Shown piece after piece: positions 1-6,958 of a DNA stretch of 64,000 nucleotides. A model generated the notes under the pieces. It was given only the letters and a program-made list of their open reading frames with translations. It ran no database searches and was not told where the DNA came from. The DNA comes from Streptomyces sp. ICC1 (GTDB lineage Bacteria; Actinomycetota; Actinomycetes; Streptomycetales; Streptomycetaceae). The position numbers were made by a program, and so were the translations under genes. The DNA is taken from positions 3,996,267 to 4,060,266 of the forward strand of contig NZ_CP030287.1 in the NCBI RefSeq assembly GCF_003287935.1. Direction: 5' to 3'. The stretch's first letter is position 1; each line of letters starts with the position of its first letter.

Positions 1-1
1 C

Positions 2-865
2 GCCCCCGAGTACGCGCGCTGGTACGCCCGGGGCCTGATCAACCAGGGGGTCTGGCTGTCCTGGCCGCTCAGCGACGGGGACCGGCTGCCCAGGCACCCC
101 CTCGGCCCCGGCGCCGAGAGCGGTCCCAGCGCCATGGAGCGGGCGGCGGGCGAGCGCGCCCGGGACCTGACGCGCGGAGCCGTGGAGGTCTGGGCGGCCC
201 TGGACCAGGAGGATCCGGTCAACCAGCGGGGCCTCGCCCAGGCGAAGGTCTTCCTCGGCGACCGGCTCGCGGAGCTGGGCCTGGCCGAGGAGTCCGTGGG
301 ATGGGCGGTCGACGCGGAGGGCGCCTTCCGGCGGCTGCTGCTCGCCGCTCCGGGCTCCGAGGAGTCGCAGGAGGCCGAGGAGGCCCTGGACCACATCGGC
401 CGCCAGCTCGAACTGCGCCTGCGCTTCCTCGCCTTCGGTTCCCTGGCGGGCCTGCGCGCCCGCGGGCTGCTGCCCGAACGGCTGCTGCCCCAGGCCGTGG
501 TGGCCGCCCGGATCCAGGGCGTGGCCGAGGAGGAGATCGCCGGCCGGCTGCGGCTGGAGGCCGACCAGGTCCGCACGATGCTGGAGGTGACCCCCTGGCT
601 CGCGGTGTGGCGGATCGAGGTGCGCGGCTCCGACGGACTGTGGAACGTACAGTCACATCCCTGGCGCAGCGGTGCGGAAGTGCGAAACAGGACAGCCGAG
701 GACGTAGCGTCCGAATTGGTACGGAGCTTCGCGGCGTCTCCCGACTACCCGGGCGACGGCGCGCATTGGCGGATCCGCGTCTGGTGGCATGCGGAAGGCG
801 ACCCCGCCGGGGCCCGGTTCCGGCTGGTCATCGGCCCGGACGCTCCTGCCGCCACCCCCTCGTGA
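2..865 (+). CDS. 3' part of an unknown conserved protein (5' end outside window)
   Basis: The frame is open from the left edge to a TGA at 863-865, so the true start lies outside the window; an internal ATG at 134 is not needed. The visible 287 residues begin with a Trp/Tyr-rich stretch, then a helical, Glu/Leu/Ala-rich middle that resembles tetratricopeptide-type helices, and a C-terminal part (from about residue 200) with alternating Trp/Arg beta-like strands. I see no catalytic motif, signal peptide or membrane segment and do not recognise the family. It lies 34 bp upstream of ctaA on the same strand and may share its transcript. No function is assigned. Confidence 0.75.
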   Translation, partial: APEYARWYARGLINQGVWLSWPLSDGDRLPRHPLGPGAESGPSAMERAAGERARDLTRGAVEVWAALDQEDPVNQRGLAQAKVFLGDRLAELGLAEESVGWAVDAEGAFRRLLLAAPGSEESQEAEEALDHIGRQLELRLRFLAFGSLAGLRARGLLPERLLPQAVVAARIQGVAEEEIAGRLRLEADQVRTMLEVTPWLAVWRIEVRGSDGLWNVQSHPWRSGAEVRNRTAEDVASELVRSFAASPDYPGDGAHWRIRVWWHAEGDPAGARFRLVIGPDAPAATPS

Positions 866-899
866 AACTTTGCACAAGTGTCCGCGTACGATAAGGGCC

Positions 900-1859
900 G
901 TGTTGACCCCCCTCGCATATCTCGCCCGCCGCTGGACTCCGTCGCCCCGGACCGTCCAGCGGGCCGCGTTCGCAGCGGTGCTCATGAGCGTCGTCATCGT
1001 CGTCACCGGCGGCGCGGTACGGCTGACCGGATCCGGTCTCGGCTGCGACACATGGCCCAAGTGCACCGACGGCAGCCTGATCGTGACCCAGGAGCAGGGC
1101 TTCCACGGGGTCATCGAGTTCGGCAACCGCATGCTGACGTACGTGCTCTGCGCGGCCGTCGGCTGGGCGATCACCGCGGCCCGCTGCGCCACGCCGTGGC
1201 GGTGCTCGCTGACCCGGCTCGGCTGGCTCCAGTTCGCCATCGTGATGGGCAACGCGGTCCTCGGCGGCATCACCGTCCTGACGGGGCTCAACCCCTACAG
1301 CGTGGCCGGGCACTTCATGCTCGCCACCGCGCTGATCACCGTCACGACGATCACCTGGCAGCGCACCCGCGAGGGTGACGGCCCCGCCCGTCCGCGCGTG
1401 CCCGCTCCGGTGCGGGCCCTCTCGCGGGCGCTGATCGCGGCCACCGTCGTCCTGGTCGCGGCGGGCACCGTGGTCACCGGCTCCGGCCCGCACGCGGGCG
1501 ACAGCAGCGAGATCAAGCGGATGCCGTTCGACTGGGCGACGACCGCCCACGTGCACGCGGTCTCCGCCTGGCTGGTGTGTGCGCTCGCCGTCGCGATGTG
1601 GCTGCTGCTGCGCGTGGCCGACTCCCCCGTCGACACCCGGGCCCGCGCCCGCGACCTGCTGATCGTGCTGCTCGCGCAGGGCGCCATCGGCTACGTCCAG
1701 TACTTCACCAAGGTTCCCGAGGCCCTGGTCGCCGCCCACATGCTCGGCTCCTGCCTGGTGTGGATCGCGGTGCTCCGGGTCGCGCTGAGCCTGCGCGAGC
1801 GGCCGTCGGCGCAGGCCGGCATCCCGGCCCAGGGCGACGCCCAGCTCACCAACGCCTGA
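900..1859 (+). CDS. ctaA: Heme A synthase (COX15/CtaA family)
   Basis: CtaA oxidises the C8 methyl of heme O to a formyl group, giving heme A for the aa3-type cytochrome oxidase; it is an integral membrane enzyme. The 319-residue protein has about eight hydrophobic segments, the GGAVRLTGSGLGC-type first-helix signature with the WPKC cysteine motif, and FHGVIEFGNR, whose His and Arg are typical of the first heme-ligand helix. A second conserved His cluster occurs in TTAHVHAVSAW. GTG 900 is chosen because the first helix follows after about 25 residues; an upstream in-frame start at 789 would overlap the preceding gene. Alternative TTG at 903. Single-copy core gene, confident. Confidence 0.93.
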   Translation: MLTPLAYLARRWTPSPRTVQRAAFAAVLMSVVIVVTGGAVRLTGSGLGCDTWPKCTDGSLIVTQEQGFHGVIEFGNRMLTYVLCAAVGWAITAARCATPWRCSLTRLGWLQFAIVMGNAVLGGITVLTGLNPYSVAGHFMLATALITVTTITWQRTREGDGPARPRVPAPVRALSRALIAATVVLVAAGTVVTGSGPHAGDSSEIKRMPFDWATTAHVHAVSAWLVCALAVAMWLLLRVADSPVDTRARARDLLIVLLAQGAIGYVQYFTKVPEALVAAHMLGSCLVWIAVLRVALSLRERPSAQAGIPAQGDAQLTNA

Positions 1860-1909
1860 GCCGTCCGCTCCCGTGCGGGGCTTGCCGCGCGGGGCTTGCC
1901 GTGCGGGCG

Positions 1910-2402
1910 TCAGCCCCGCTCGTCGAGCCGGTAGACGCGGCGTGCGTTGCCCGCCGCGACCATCGCCGCCACCCGCTCCGCGTCCCGCCAGGACCAGGAG
2001 CCCTCGGCGACCCAGCCGCCCAGGACCCGGCCCAGCGCCTCCCGGAAGGCCAGGGCTCCGACCGCGTGCAGTTCGGGCAGCTGCCGTCCGCCGCCGCCGA
2101 ACATCAGCTTTCCGAACGGGGCGATCTCCAGGGACTCGGCGAGCACTTCGGTCGCCCGCGCCCCCGAGGGCCCGAGGGCGGCGCCCAGATCGGCGTGGAC
2201 GTGCGGAAAGAGTGCCGCCAGTCGCGCGGCCTGCCGGTGGTACGGGTATCCGCCCAGCATGACCACCCGCGTACCGGGTCCCGCCGCCGCCCGCAGGAAC
2301 TCCGTCAGCCGCCTCGGCTCCCCCGAGTCCCCGCCCGTGTGCAGCTGGAGCGGCAGTCCGGACGCCAGCGCGCTCCACAGCAGGTGCCGCAGGAGTACGG
2401 GA
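1910..2402 (-). pseudogene. C-terminal fragment of an amidohydrolase
   Basis: The minus strand encodes about 160 residues matching the C-terminal half of a TIM-barrel amidohydrolase (amidohydro_2 type). Visible segments include LPLQLHTG (barrel-strand His), VVMLGGYPYHR, a PHVHADLGAA strand, and the APFGKLMFGGGG loop in the place usually held by the seventh/eighth strand Asp/Ser region. The N-terminal half with the first metal-binding HxH is missing; the reading frame instead runs in frame through a 50-bp palindrome into the start of an IS3-type transposase ORF. The gene is therefore a truncated relic, though the chimeric frame of 202 codons has no stop. Confidence 0.75.
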
Positions 2403-2427
2403 TCCCGTACTCCTGCGGCACCTGCTG
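2378..2427. repeat. Perfect 50-bp palindrome at a gene/IS junction
   Basis: Two 25-bp arms (2378-2402 and 2403-2427) are exact reverse complements with no spacer, meeting at a GGATCC-type centre. The left arm is ordinary amidohydrolase coding sequence; the right arm is its inverted copy and abuts the remains of an IS3 OrfA. A fold-back or template-switch repair event is the simplest reading; an assembly artefact cannot be excluded. Confidence 0.9.
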
Positions 2428-2509
2428 GGTTCCTCGCGACCCGCACGACGTCCTCGCGGAACTCCTGGGGATAAGGCTTGGGCACAGCGACATCCTTCCC
2501 ACCTGCCAT
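2428..2509 (-). pseudogene. N-terminal remnant of IS3-family OrfA
   Basis: Reading minus from ATG 2509, the frame gives about 27 residues including PKPYPQEFREDVVRVARN. This resembles the start of OrfA (helix-turn-helix subunit) of actinobacterial IS3-family transposases. The homology stops at the palindrome. No OrfB is present nearby. Short, but the motif is characteristic. Confidence 0.6.
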
Positions 2510-2580
2510 GCAAGGCAAGCCAGTTCAGATGTCACCCGATCGTGCGGCAGACCCAACTGGTCCCGGCGAAGATCGAAGGG

Positions 2581-2771
2581 GTGCGGTCCAAGACGAAACG
2601 CCTGGCCGCACGGGGCTGGCTCGTTGAGGAAACCCCGGGCTTCTTCAGCGTCGCCGCTTCGCGAGGCGGCGGCTCATGACCATGGTCATCGACCACAGCA
2701 CCATCGCCTCGGCCGTTTTGGTCCGCCTCTCGTAGTCGCGGGCCAGGCGGCGCGAGCGCATCAGCCACCCG
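2581..2771. repeat. 191-bp direct repeat, copy A (IS5-type 3' end)
   Basis: This segment aligns without gaps to 4739-4929; I count about 17 mismatches by eye (roughly 91% identity). On the plus strand it holds the C-terminal ~33 codons of a small protein (VRSKTKRLAARGWLVEETP..., stop 2677-2679). On the minus strand it holds a transposase C-terminus. The pair brackets the 5'-nucleotidase pseudogene and two small genes. Confidence 0.85.
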
Positions 2772-2784
2772 AACGTGTGAACTC
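2645..2784 (-). pseudogene. C-terminal remnant of IS5-family transposase (copy A)
   Basis: The minus strand encodes FGWLMRSRRLARDYERR, then TAEAMVLWSMTMVMSRRLA and a stop at 2645-2647. These are the last ~45 residues of an IS5-family transposase, including the region just after the catalytic Glu (ERxFGWL..RRL.RDYE). The rest of the transposase is gone; the sequence changes at about 2784 directly before the 5'-nucleotidase relic. Non-functional. Confidence 0.75.
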
Positions 2785-2823
2785 GCATGACGCGGGCGCG
2801 ATGCAGCTCAGCGAGCGCCGACA

Positions 2824-3429
2824 TCAATGGCCGAGGCCACGGCCCCCGAGAAGCCGCTCGGCAACGTCATCGCCGACGCCCAGCTCGAAGGTCTCGCCCC
2901 TGCCGACAAGGGCGGAGCGGAAGTCACGTTCATGAACCCGGGCGGCATCCGCGCGGACCTGGTGCACAAGGCGTCCGGCAGTGAGGGCGACAGGGTCGTC
3001 ACCTACGGCGAGGCGTTCACCGTGTAGCCGTTCACCAACATGATGAACGTCGTCGACCTGACCGGTGCCCAACTGGTCACCGCGCTCCAGCAGCAGGTCA
3101 GCAGCTCCAACGGGGCCAGCCCGAAGATCCTCCAGGTCTCCGAGGGCCTCACCTACACCCTCGATCTGACGAAGAGCGGCGCGGACCGCGTGGTCGCCGA
3201 CACCATCAAGCTGAACGGCGAGGCGATCGCCCCGGCGCGCACCTACCGCGTCGCGATGAACGAGTTCCTCGCGGGCGGCGGCGACGGCTTCGCGGCCCTC
3301 GGCCAGGGCACGAACAAGCTGGTCGGCGCCTTCGACCTGGACCTGTCCAACGCCTACCCGGCGGCCCACTCCACGGCCGCCGCACCGCTGACCCCGCCGG
3401 CGACGGACCGGATCACGATCATCCAGTAA
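2824..3429 (+). pseudogene. 5'-nucleotidase C-terminal domain with in-frame stop
   Basis: The frame encodes the C-terminal substrate-binding domain of a UshA/YfkN-type secreted 5'-nucleotidase: NVIADAQ, MNPGGIRADL, YGEAFTV, PFTNMMNVVDLTGAQL, and the NEFLAGGGDGFAAL loop. A TAG at 3025-3027 interrupts it between EAFTV and PFTNMM; the frame continues without shift to 3429. A CAG-to-TAG change would restore Gln, which fits the family there. The N-terminal metallophosphatase domain is absent, cut off at IS remnant A. So it carries both a truncation and a nonsense mutation. Confidence 0.85.
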
Positions 3430-3442
3430 CTCCCCCTGGACG

Positions 3443-3479
3443 AAGGGGCGGTGGGCCTGCGGGCCTGCCGCCCCTTTCT
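3443..3479 (+). terminator. Rho-independent terminator after the 5'-nucleotidase relic
   Basis: Arms AAGGGGCGG (3443-3451) and CCGCCCCTT (3468-3476) form a strong stem with a GC-rich inner loop, followed by TCTC/T residues. It sits 14 bp after the pseudogene stop and probably predates its decay. Confidence 0.65.
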
Positions 3480-3600
3480 CATCGGCTCCCGCACGGGCCA
3501 GCCGACCCGATCCGGCCGACCGACCGACCAGATCCAGCCCATAGAGTAGGCAGCTGATAGCTGGACGCACCCCCTTAGCAGCCCTTGAGGAGCCCGCCGG

Positions 3601-4272
3601 GTGAGCAACGTACTGAGTATGAACTGCGTCCGGGGAAGGGTCCAGGACCCGGGGACGGTCAGGGATTCGATCGACTTCACCGACGGTTCGGGACCGGCCC
3701 GCATGGTCGCGTACCCGGAGCGCGAGCTGCCGCCGGGCGGCATACCCGCCTATCTCGCGGCCCGCAAGAGCGGCGCCCGCGCCTTCGTATTGTGGGCCGA
3801 CGAACACCGTCGGGAGCGGGTGGCCACGGTGGTGACCCAGTCCGCCGCCGGCGGTGTCGCCACCTTCCAGGTCCTCGGCGCGCACGGCGAGCACATCGGC
3901 ACGATCGTGCGCGAGAAGACGTTCCGAGGCAGGGGCCTTCGCACGCGCTGGACCGTGACCCCGCCCGGCGCCCCCGATGCGGTGGGCTACAAGGGCCGGA
4001 TCGTGTGGTGGTTCGTGTGGTGGCTGTGTCTGCCCCTGATGGTGCTGATCGTCCTCTTCTCCATCCTCGACAGCTCCCCGAGCGTGGGCGGTGCCGCGCG
4101 CGGCCCCCGGCGCATCCGATGGCGTGCGGGCGGCAGGATGCCCCTGGAGTTCAGGTCCGGCGGCGACAAGCTGCACCTGCACGAACCGGACCTGGACTGG
4201 CGGCTCGGGGCCGCACTGGTCGCCCTGGTACGCAGCTTCAGCTCCATCAGGTGGGACGCCATGAAGAAGTGA
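3601..4272 (+). CDS. Single-pass membrane protein of unknown function (LURP-one/scramblase-like N-part)
   Basis: 223 residues from GTG 3601, with GAGGAG seven bases upstream. Residues ~40-135 are beta-rich (PARMVAYPERELPPGG, FQVLGAHGEHIGTIVREKTF, RTRWTV), resembling the strand pattern of scramblase/LURP-one-like barrels (an impression only). A Trp-rich hydrophobic segment at about 140-160 (RIVWWFVWWLCLPLMVLIVLF) looks like one membrane helix, followed by a basic and then mixed C-terminal region. It is flanked by IS remnants but has the codon use of a resident gene and may be a core gene trapped between them. Function unknown. Confidence 0.7.
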   Translation: MSNVLSMNCVRGRVQDPGTVRDSIDFTDGSGPARMVAYPERELPPGGIPAYLAARKSGARAFVLWADEHRRERVATVVTQSAAGGVATFQVLGAHGEHIGTIVREKTFRGRGLRTRWTVTPPGAPDAVGYKGRIVWWFVWWLCLPLMVLIVLFSILDSSPSVGGAARGPRRIRWRAGGRMPLEFRSGGDKLHLHEPDLDWRLGAALVALVRSFSSIRWDAMKK

Positions 4273-4312
4273 AGGGTGGTGTTCCGGGGCCGCGCACAGT
4301 AGAACTGGTCCC

Positions 4313-4663
4313 ATGTCCGACCAGCAGCCTCCCTCCCACTGGCCCTGGCCGCCCGGTGCGCCCGGCGTGTACGCGCCACCGCAGGCCCGTGAGGTCACCG
4401 CTTCCTACCGGCGGTGGGCGGGCGTTCTCACCTGGACCGTCGTCGTCGTCGCCGCCCTCATGGCAGTCGCGCTCGTGGTGAGCATCGTCTTCCTCGTATG
4501 GGCGGACCAGGACACGCGGAACGCCGCCTACGGCTACCTCGCGCTCGTTCTCTGGGTCGGGATCGCCGCAGGGGTCCCGGTCCTGATCGGGGTCGCGGTC
4601 CCCGCCCGAGGCATGAGGCGTCGGGTGCGGCAGCAGAGCCGGGAGGGGAACGCGCCTTCGTAG
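4313..4663 (+). CDS. Small two-helix membrane protein
   Basis: 116 residues from ATG 4313. A Pro/Trp-rich N-terminus (HWPWPPGAPGVYAPP) is followed by two hydrophobic helices, about 37-62 (WTVVVVAALMAVALVVSIVFL) and 75-100 (LALVLWVGIAAGVPVLIGVAV), and a basic C-terminus (RGMRRRVRQQSREG). It starts 41 bp after the preceding gene and may be co-transcribed with it. The architecture is common among small Streptomyces membrane proteins; no function can be assigned. Confidence 0.7.
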   Translation: MSDQQPPSHWPWPPGAPGVYAPPQAREVTASYRRWAGVLTWTVVVVAALMAVALVVSIVFLVWADQDTRNAAYGYLALVLWVGIAAGVPVLIGVAVPARGMRRRVRQQSREGNAPS

Positions 4664-4738
4664 GACGCCGCCGGGTGTGCAGGCCGGGGCCGGTGCTCCC
4701 GGACCTCCCGGTCAGGTCGCGTGTCCTCGGTTCGGCGC

Positions 4739-4929
4739 GTGCGGTCCAAGGCGAAGCGTCTGGCCGCGCGGGGCTGGCTTGCCAAGGACACCTCGGGCTC
4801 CTTCAGCGTCGCTGTTTCGCGAGGCGGCGGCTCATGACCATGGTCATCGACCACAGCACCATCGCCTCGGCCGTTTCGGTCCGCCTCTCGTAGTCGTGTG
4901 TCAGGCGGCGCGAGCGCATCAGCCACCCG
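4739..4929. repeat. 191-bp direct repeat, copy B
   Basis: Second copy of the block at 2581-2771, same orientation, no gaps. It keeps both the plus-strand small-protein C-terminus (stop 4835-4837) and the minus-strand transposase tail. Homology to copy A stops abruptly at both ends. Confidence 0.85.
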
Positions 4930-4935
4930 TACACC
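4803..4935 (-). pseudogene. C-terminal remnant of IS5-family transposase (copy B)
   Basis: The minus strand reads YGWLMRSRRLTHDYERR, then TETAEAMVLWSMTMVMSRRL and a stop at 4803-4805. It is nearly the same as copy A but with a different upstream junction (VYGWL rather than HTFGWL), so the two copies were truncated at almost the same codon. Non-functional remnant. The 4936-5153 stretch that follows holds no gene I can support. Confidence 0.75.
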
Positions 4936-5153
4936 ACATCCCCGGACGTGACCCTGGGCCGCGACGAAGGCCCGCCAGCCCGTGAGGGCCGTCAGATGCC
5001 TTCGGTGAGAAACCTAGCCCTCACCAACCTTCGATGACAACGCTCAACCTTCGCTGCGAGAGATCACCTGTGCCGAGTCGCTGACCGCTGTCATCCAATC
5101 CAGGCGTTTGACAGCGAACCCAGTCGTTTCGCCTTCCTTGCCAGCGAACCTAG

Positions 5154-5172
5154 GAGCTGTCCGGTCGATCAT
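5154..5172 (+). repeat. Solo terminal inverted repeat of the neighbouring IS5-family element
   Basis: The sequence GAGCTGTCCGGTCGATCAT directly after CTAG (5150-5153) matches the right-end inverted repeat of the intact IS at 5601-6612 in 18 of 19 positions. No transposase lies beside it. It is either a relic of a deleted copy or a MITE-like end, and is oriented so that it could pair with the far end of the intact element. Confidence 0.75.
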
Positions 5173-5276
5173 TGCGCTGCCTCGTGCTCGGGCTCCTGTC
5201 TGCGCCGGGTGCGGATTCAGGCAGCGGTGATCGGCCGCAGCTTCTCGCCGACGGCGCGGCCCGCGACAATGTGGGT

Positions 5277-5600
5277 ATGGATGCTGCTGAAGACCCTGTA
5301 GCCGTGGTTGCATGCCTGCTGGATGAGCCGTGGGACGGCAGGTGGAACAGCCTTGAGGTGGCGGGCGTCGATCTAGTGTCGATTTACACCAGGATGGAGG
5401 GCTGCACGTACACGTGGATCACCAATGGCGGCTCCCTCCACGAGCGGGGGATGGCGACCGTGAGGTTCATCTCTGACGAGATTGAGAGGGTCCTTCCCGA
5501 GCTGGCTGAACATGACAGCGTGCACGTATGGCATCGGTTGCACCGGATGGCTCAGCTGATGGTCGCTCACAACAACGCACCGGTTGAGGAGAGTTCCTAG
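5277..5600 (+). CDS. Small hypothetical protein ending at an IS target site
   Basis: 107 residues from ATG 5277 (GTG at 5271 is an alternative). Acidic start (MDAAEDPVAVVACLLDEPW), a short beta stretch (VDLVSIYTRMEGCTYTWITNGG), then helices (IERVLPELAEHDSVHVWHRLHRMAQLM). The TAG stop is formed by the CTAG at which the adjacent IS inserted; since the target CTAG is regenerated on both sides, the stop existed before insertion. It lies between a solo IS end and the intact IS. Unknown family; the pattern is compatible with small immunity or regulatory proteins but nothing supports that directly. Confidence 0.5.
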   Translation: MDAAEDPVAVVACLLDEPWDGRWNSLEVAGVDLVSIYTRMEGCTYTWITNGGSLHERGMATVRFISDEIERVLPELAEHDSVHVWHRLHRMAQLMVAHNNAPVEESS

Positions 5601-5615
5601 GAACTCTCCGGTCGG

Positions 5616-6146
5616 TCATGTGCGGAGCCAGATGACGAGGCTTGCCGCCGTGATGGTGCCGAGGAAAACGTAGCCACGCTTGTCATAGCGGGTGGCCACT
5701 GCTCGGTGGTTCTTGAGCCTGTTGATGGCTCGTTCGACGGTGTTGCGCTTCTTGTAGCGGTCCTCGTCGAACCCCGGTGGCCGGCCGCCGTGTGCGCCTC
5801 TTCGCAGGCGGGCGGCCCGGCTGTCGGCCTTCTCCGGGATCGTGTGCGGGATGCCCCGGCGTCGCAGGTACTCCCGACACGGCCGGTTGCTGTAGGCCTT
5901 GTCAGCGGCGATGCTGTCCGGCCTGTTGCGGGGCCTGCCCGGCCCGAGACGGGGAACGCGGATCTTCTCCAGCACCGGTCGGAACTGGGGGCTGTCACTC
6001 CGCTGGCCGGCAGTGATGAGCAGGGACAGCGGGCGGCAGCGACCGTCGGCGCTCAGGTGGATCTTGCTGGTGAAGCCACCCCGCGAGCGGCCCAGTCCCT
6101 CACCTGCTGCACCACCTCCGCCAGCCGGCCGACCAGGCTCTGCCAC
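5616..6146 (-). CDS. IS5-family transposase, OrfB (DDE catalytic part)
   Basis: The frame supplies GLGRSRGGFTSKIHLSADG, the second catalytic Asp in SIAADKAYSNRPCREYL, and the catalytic Glu in KKRNTVERAINRLKNHR, then ends at WLRT 15 bp inside the element. This is the typical C-terminal half of an IS5/IS427 transposase. It has no good start of its own; its expression should depend on frameshifting from OrfA. No stop or missing catalytic residue is seen. Confidence 0.85.
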   Translation of the reverse strand: MAEPGRPAGGGGAAGEGLGRSRGGFTSKIHLSADGRCRPLSLLITAGQRSDSPQFRPVLEKIRVPRLGPGRPRNRPDSIAADKAYSNRPCREYLRRRGIPHTIPEKADSRAARLRRGAHGGRPPGFDEDRYKKRNTVERAINRLKNHRAVATRYDKRGYVFLGTITAASLVIWLRT

Positions 6147-6559
6147 GGAGGTTCGGCCAGGTGTTCCGCCGCGTCGCCCCCCTTTGGAGCGGCCGTGGTA
6201 GGTGGCGGGTCGTTGCGGGCGCCGGCGGCATGCTGATGAGCGCGCACGCTCGTCGAGTCGACCGAGACGTCCCAGTCCACGTCACCCGCGGCGTCGGCTG
6301 CGGCTTGGATCTGCTGCAGCAGATGTTCCCAGGTGCCGTCTGCGGACCACAGCCGGTGGCGCTCGTAGACCGTCTTCCAGGGCCCGAACCGCTCGGGAAG
6401 GTCGCGCCACTGCACACCGGTCCGCACTCGGTGCAGAATCCCGTCGATTACCTGCCGATGGTCTCGCCATCGGCCACAACGACCATTGCTCACCGGCAGG
6501 AACGGCCAGAGCCGTTCCCACTCGGCATCCGACAAGTCACCACGCTGATCCCGCCCCAT
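6053..6559 (-). CDS. IS5-family transposase, OrfA
   Basis: 168 residues. The N-terminal DUF4096-type domain reads LSDAEWERLWPFLPV, then VIDGILHRVRTGVQWRDLP and RFGPWKTVYERHRLW. The first catalytic Asp lies in DVSVDSTSVRAHQHAAG at about residue 100. The last ~40 residues, after the Pro/Gly stretch, run out of frame with OrfB; the conserved EGLGRSRGGFTSKIH continuation is found in the other frame, so OrfA-OrfB fusion by ribosomal frameshifting between about 6146 and 6060 is expected, as in other IS427-group elements. Confidence 0.85.
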   Translation of the reverse strand: MGRDQRGDLSDAEWERLWPFLPVSNGRCGRWRDHRQVIDGILHRVRTGVQWRDLPERFGPWKTVYERHRLWSADGTWEHLLQQIQAAADAAGDVDWDVSVDSTSVRAHQHAAGARNDPPPTTAAPKGGDAAEHLAEPPWQSLVGRLAEVVQQVRDWAARGVASPARST

Positions 6560-6616
6560 ACCCCGACCAACGAGTCAGGAGCGAGCCAGTCACATGATCG
6601 GCCGGACAGCTCCTAG

Positions 6617-6958
6617 GTCGTACGAGGTGACATGCTGGGGGTGCTGGGTGGCTGATGGGGCTCGATGAATCTCCCCACCCGACGCTCGGGGGTGGGACAG
6701 ACCTGCTCGCCCAAGTTTCCCACCATCGGGGCTACGGTCGGGCACCACAGCGGACGGGCTGCCCGATAGCCAGCCATGTCCAGGGGGCAGCCTCGTAGTC
6801 CCAGCTTGGACGCAATAAGCGGTGTTGGTGTGAAGGGCACAGGCGAACGAATAGCCGTGCGCCGGCCGTCGTTCCTGGAGATGGGACAAGGCCCCGATCT
6901 CAGCCTTGAGACAGGGGCCCTGTGTTCTCGTCGGCCGGTGGGTGGCCGATTTGCCGGT
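6617..6958. other. Gene-free stretch with one short hairpin
   Basis: No convincing reading frame. It contains a hairpin CCCACCC (6674-6680) / GGGTGGG (6690-6696) that could act as a terminator or be the end of a lost mobile element, plus scattered low-bias sequence. A minus-strand frame covers it but lacks a start and codon bias. Confidence 0.5.

Larger units (their letters stand above)
5601..6612 (-). mobile_element. Intact IS5-family element (IS427-like), 1012 bp, inserted at CTAG
   Basis: The element is flanked by CTAG at 5597-5600 and 6613-6616, the target typical of the IS427 subgroup. Terminal inverted repeats are GAACTCTCCGGTCGGTCAT (5601 onwards) and the complement of the right end, reading GAGCTGTCCGGCCGATCAT inwards; 18 of the first 22 positions match. 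It carries two overlapping minus-strand ORFs with all three DDE residues and no interrupting stop, so it may be active by programmed frameshifting. Confidence 0.88.

Noticed and set aside
828..2513. 561-codon open frame on the minus strand opposite ctaA
   Set aside because: It is the antisense of a clear ctaA gene; its composition (Arg/Gly/Pro/Ala) is typical of the shadow frame in high-GC DNA.
6617..6958. TnpB/omega-RNA-like 3' end suggested by the CCCACCC/GGGTGGG hairpin
   Set aside because: No TnpB coding motif is present and the hairpin alone is too common.
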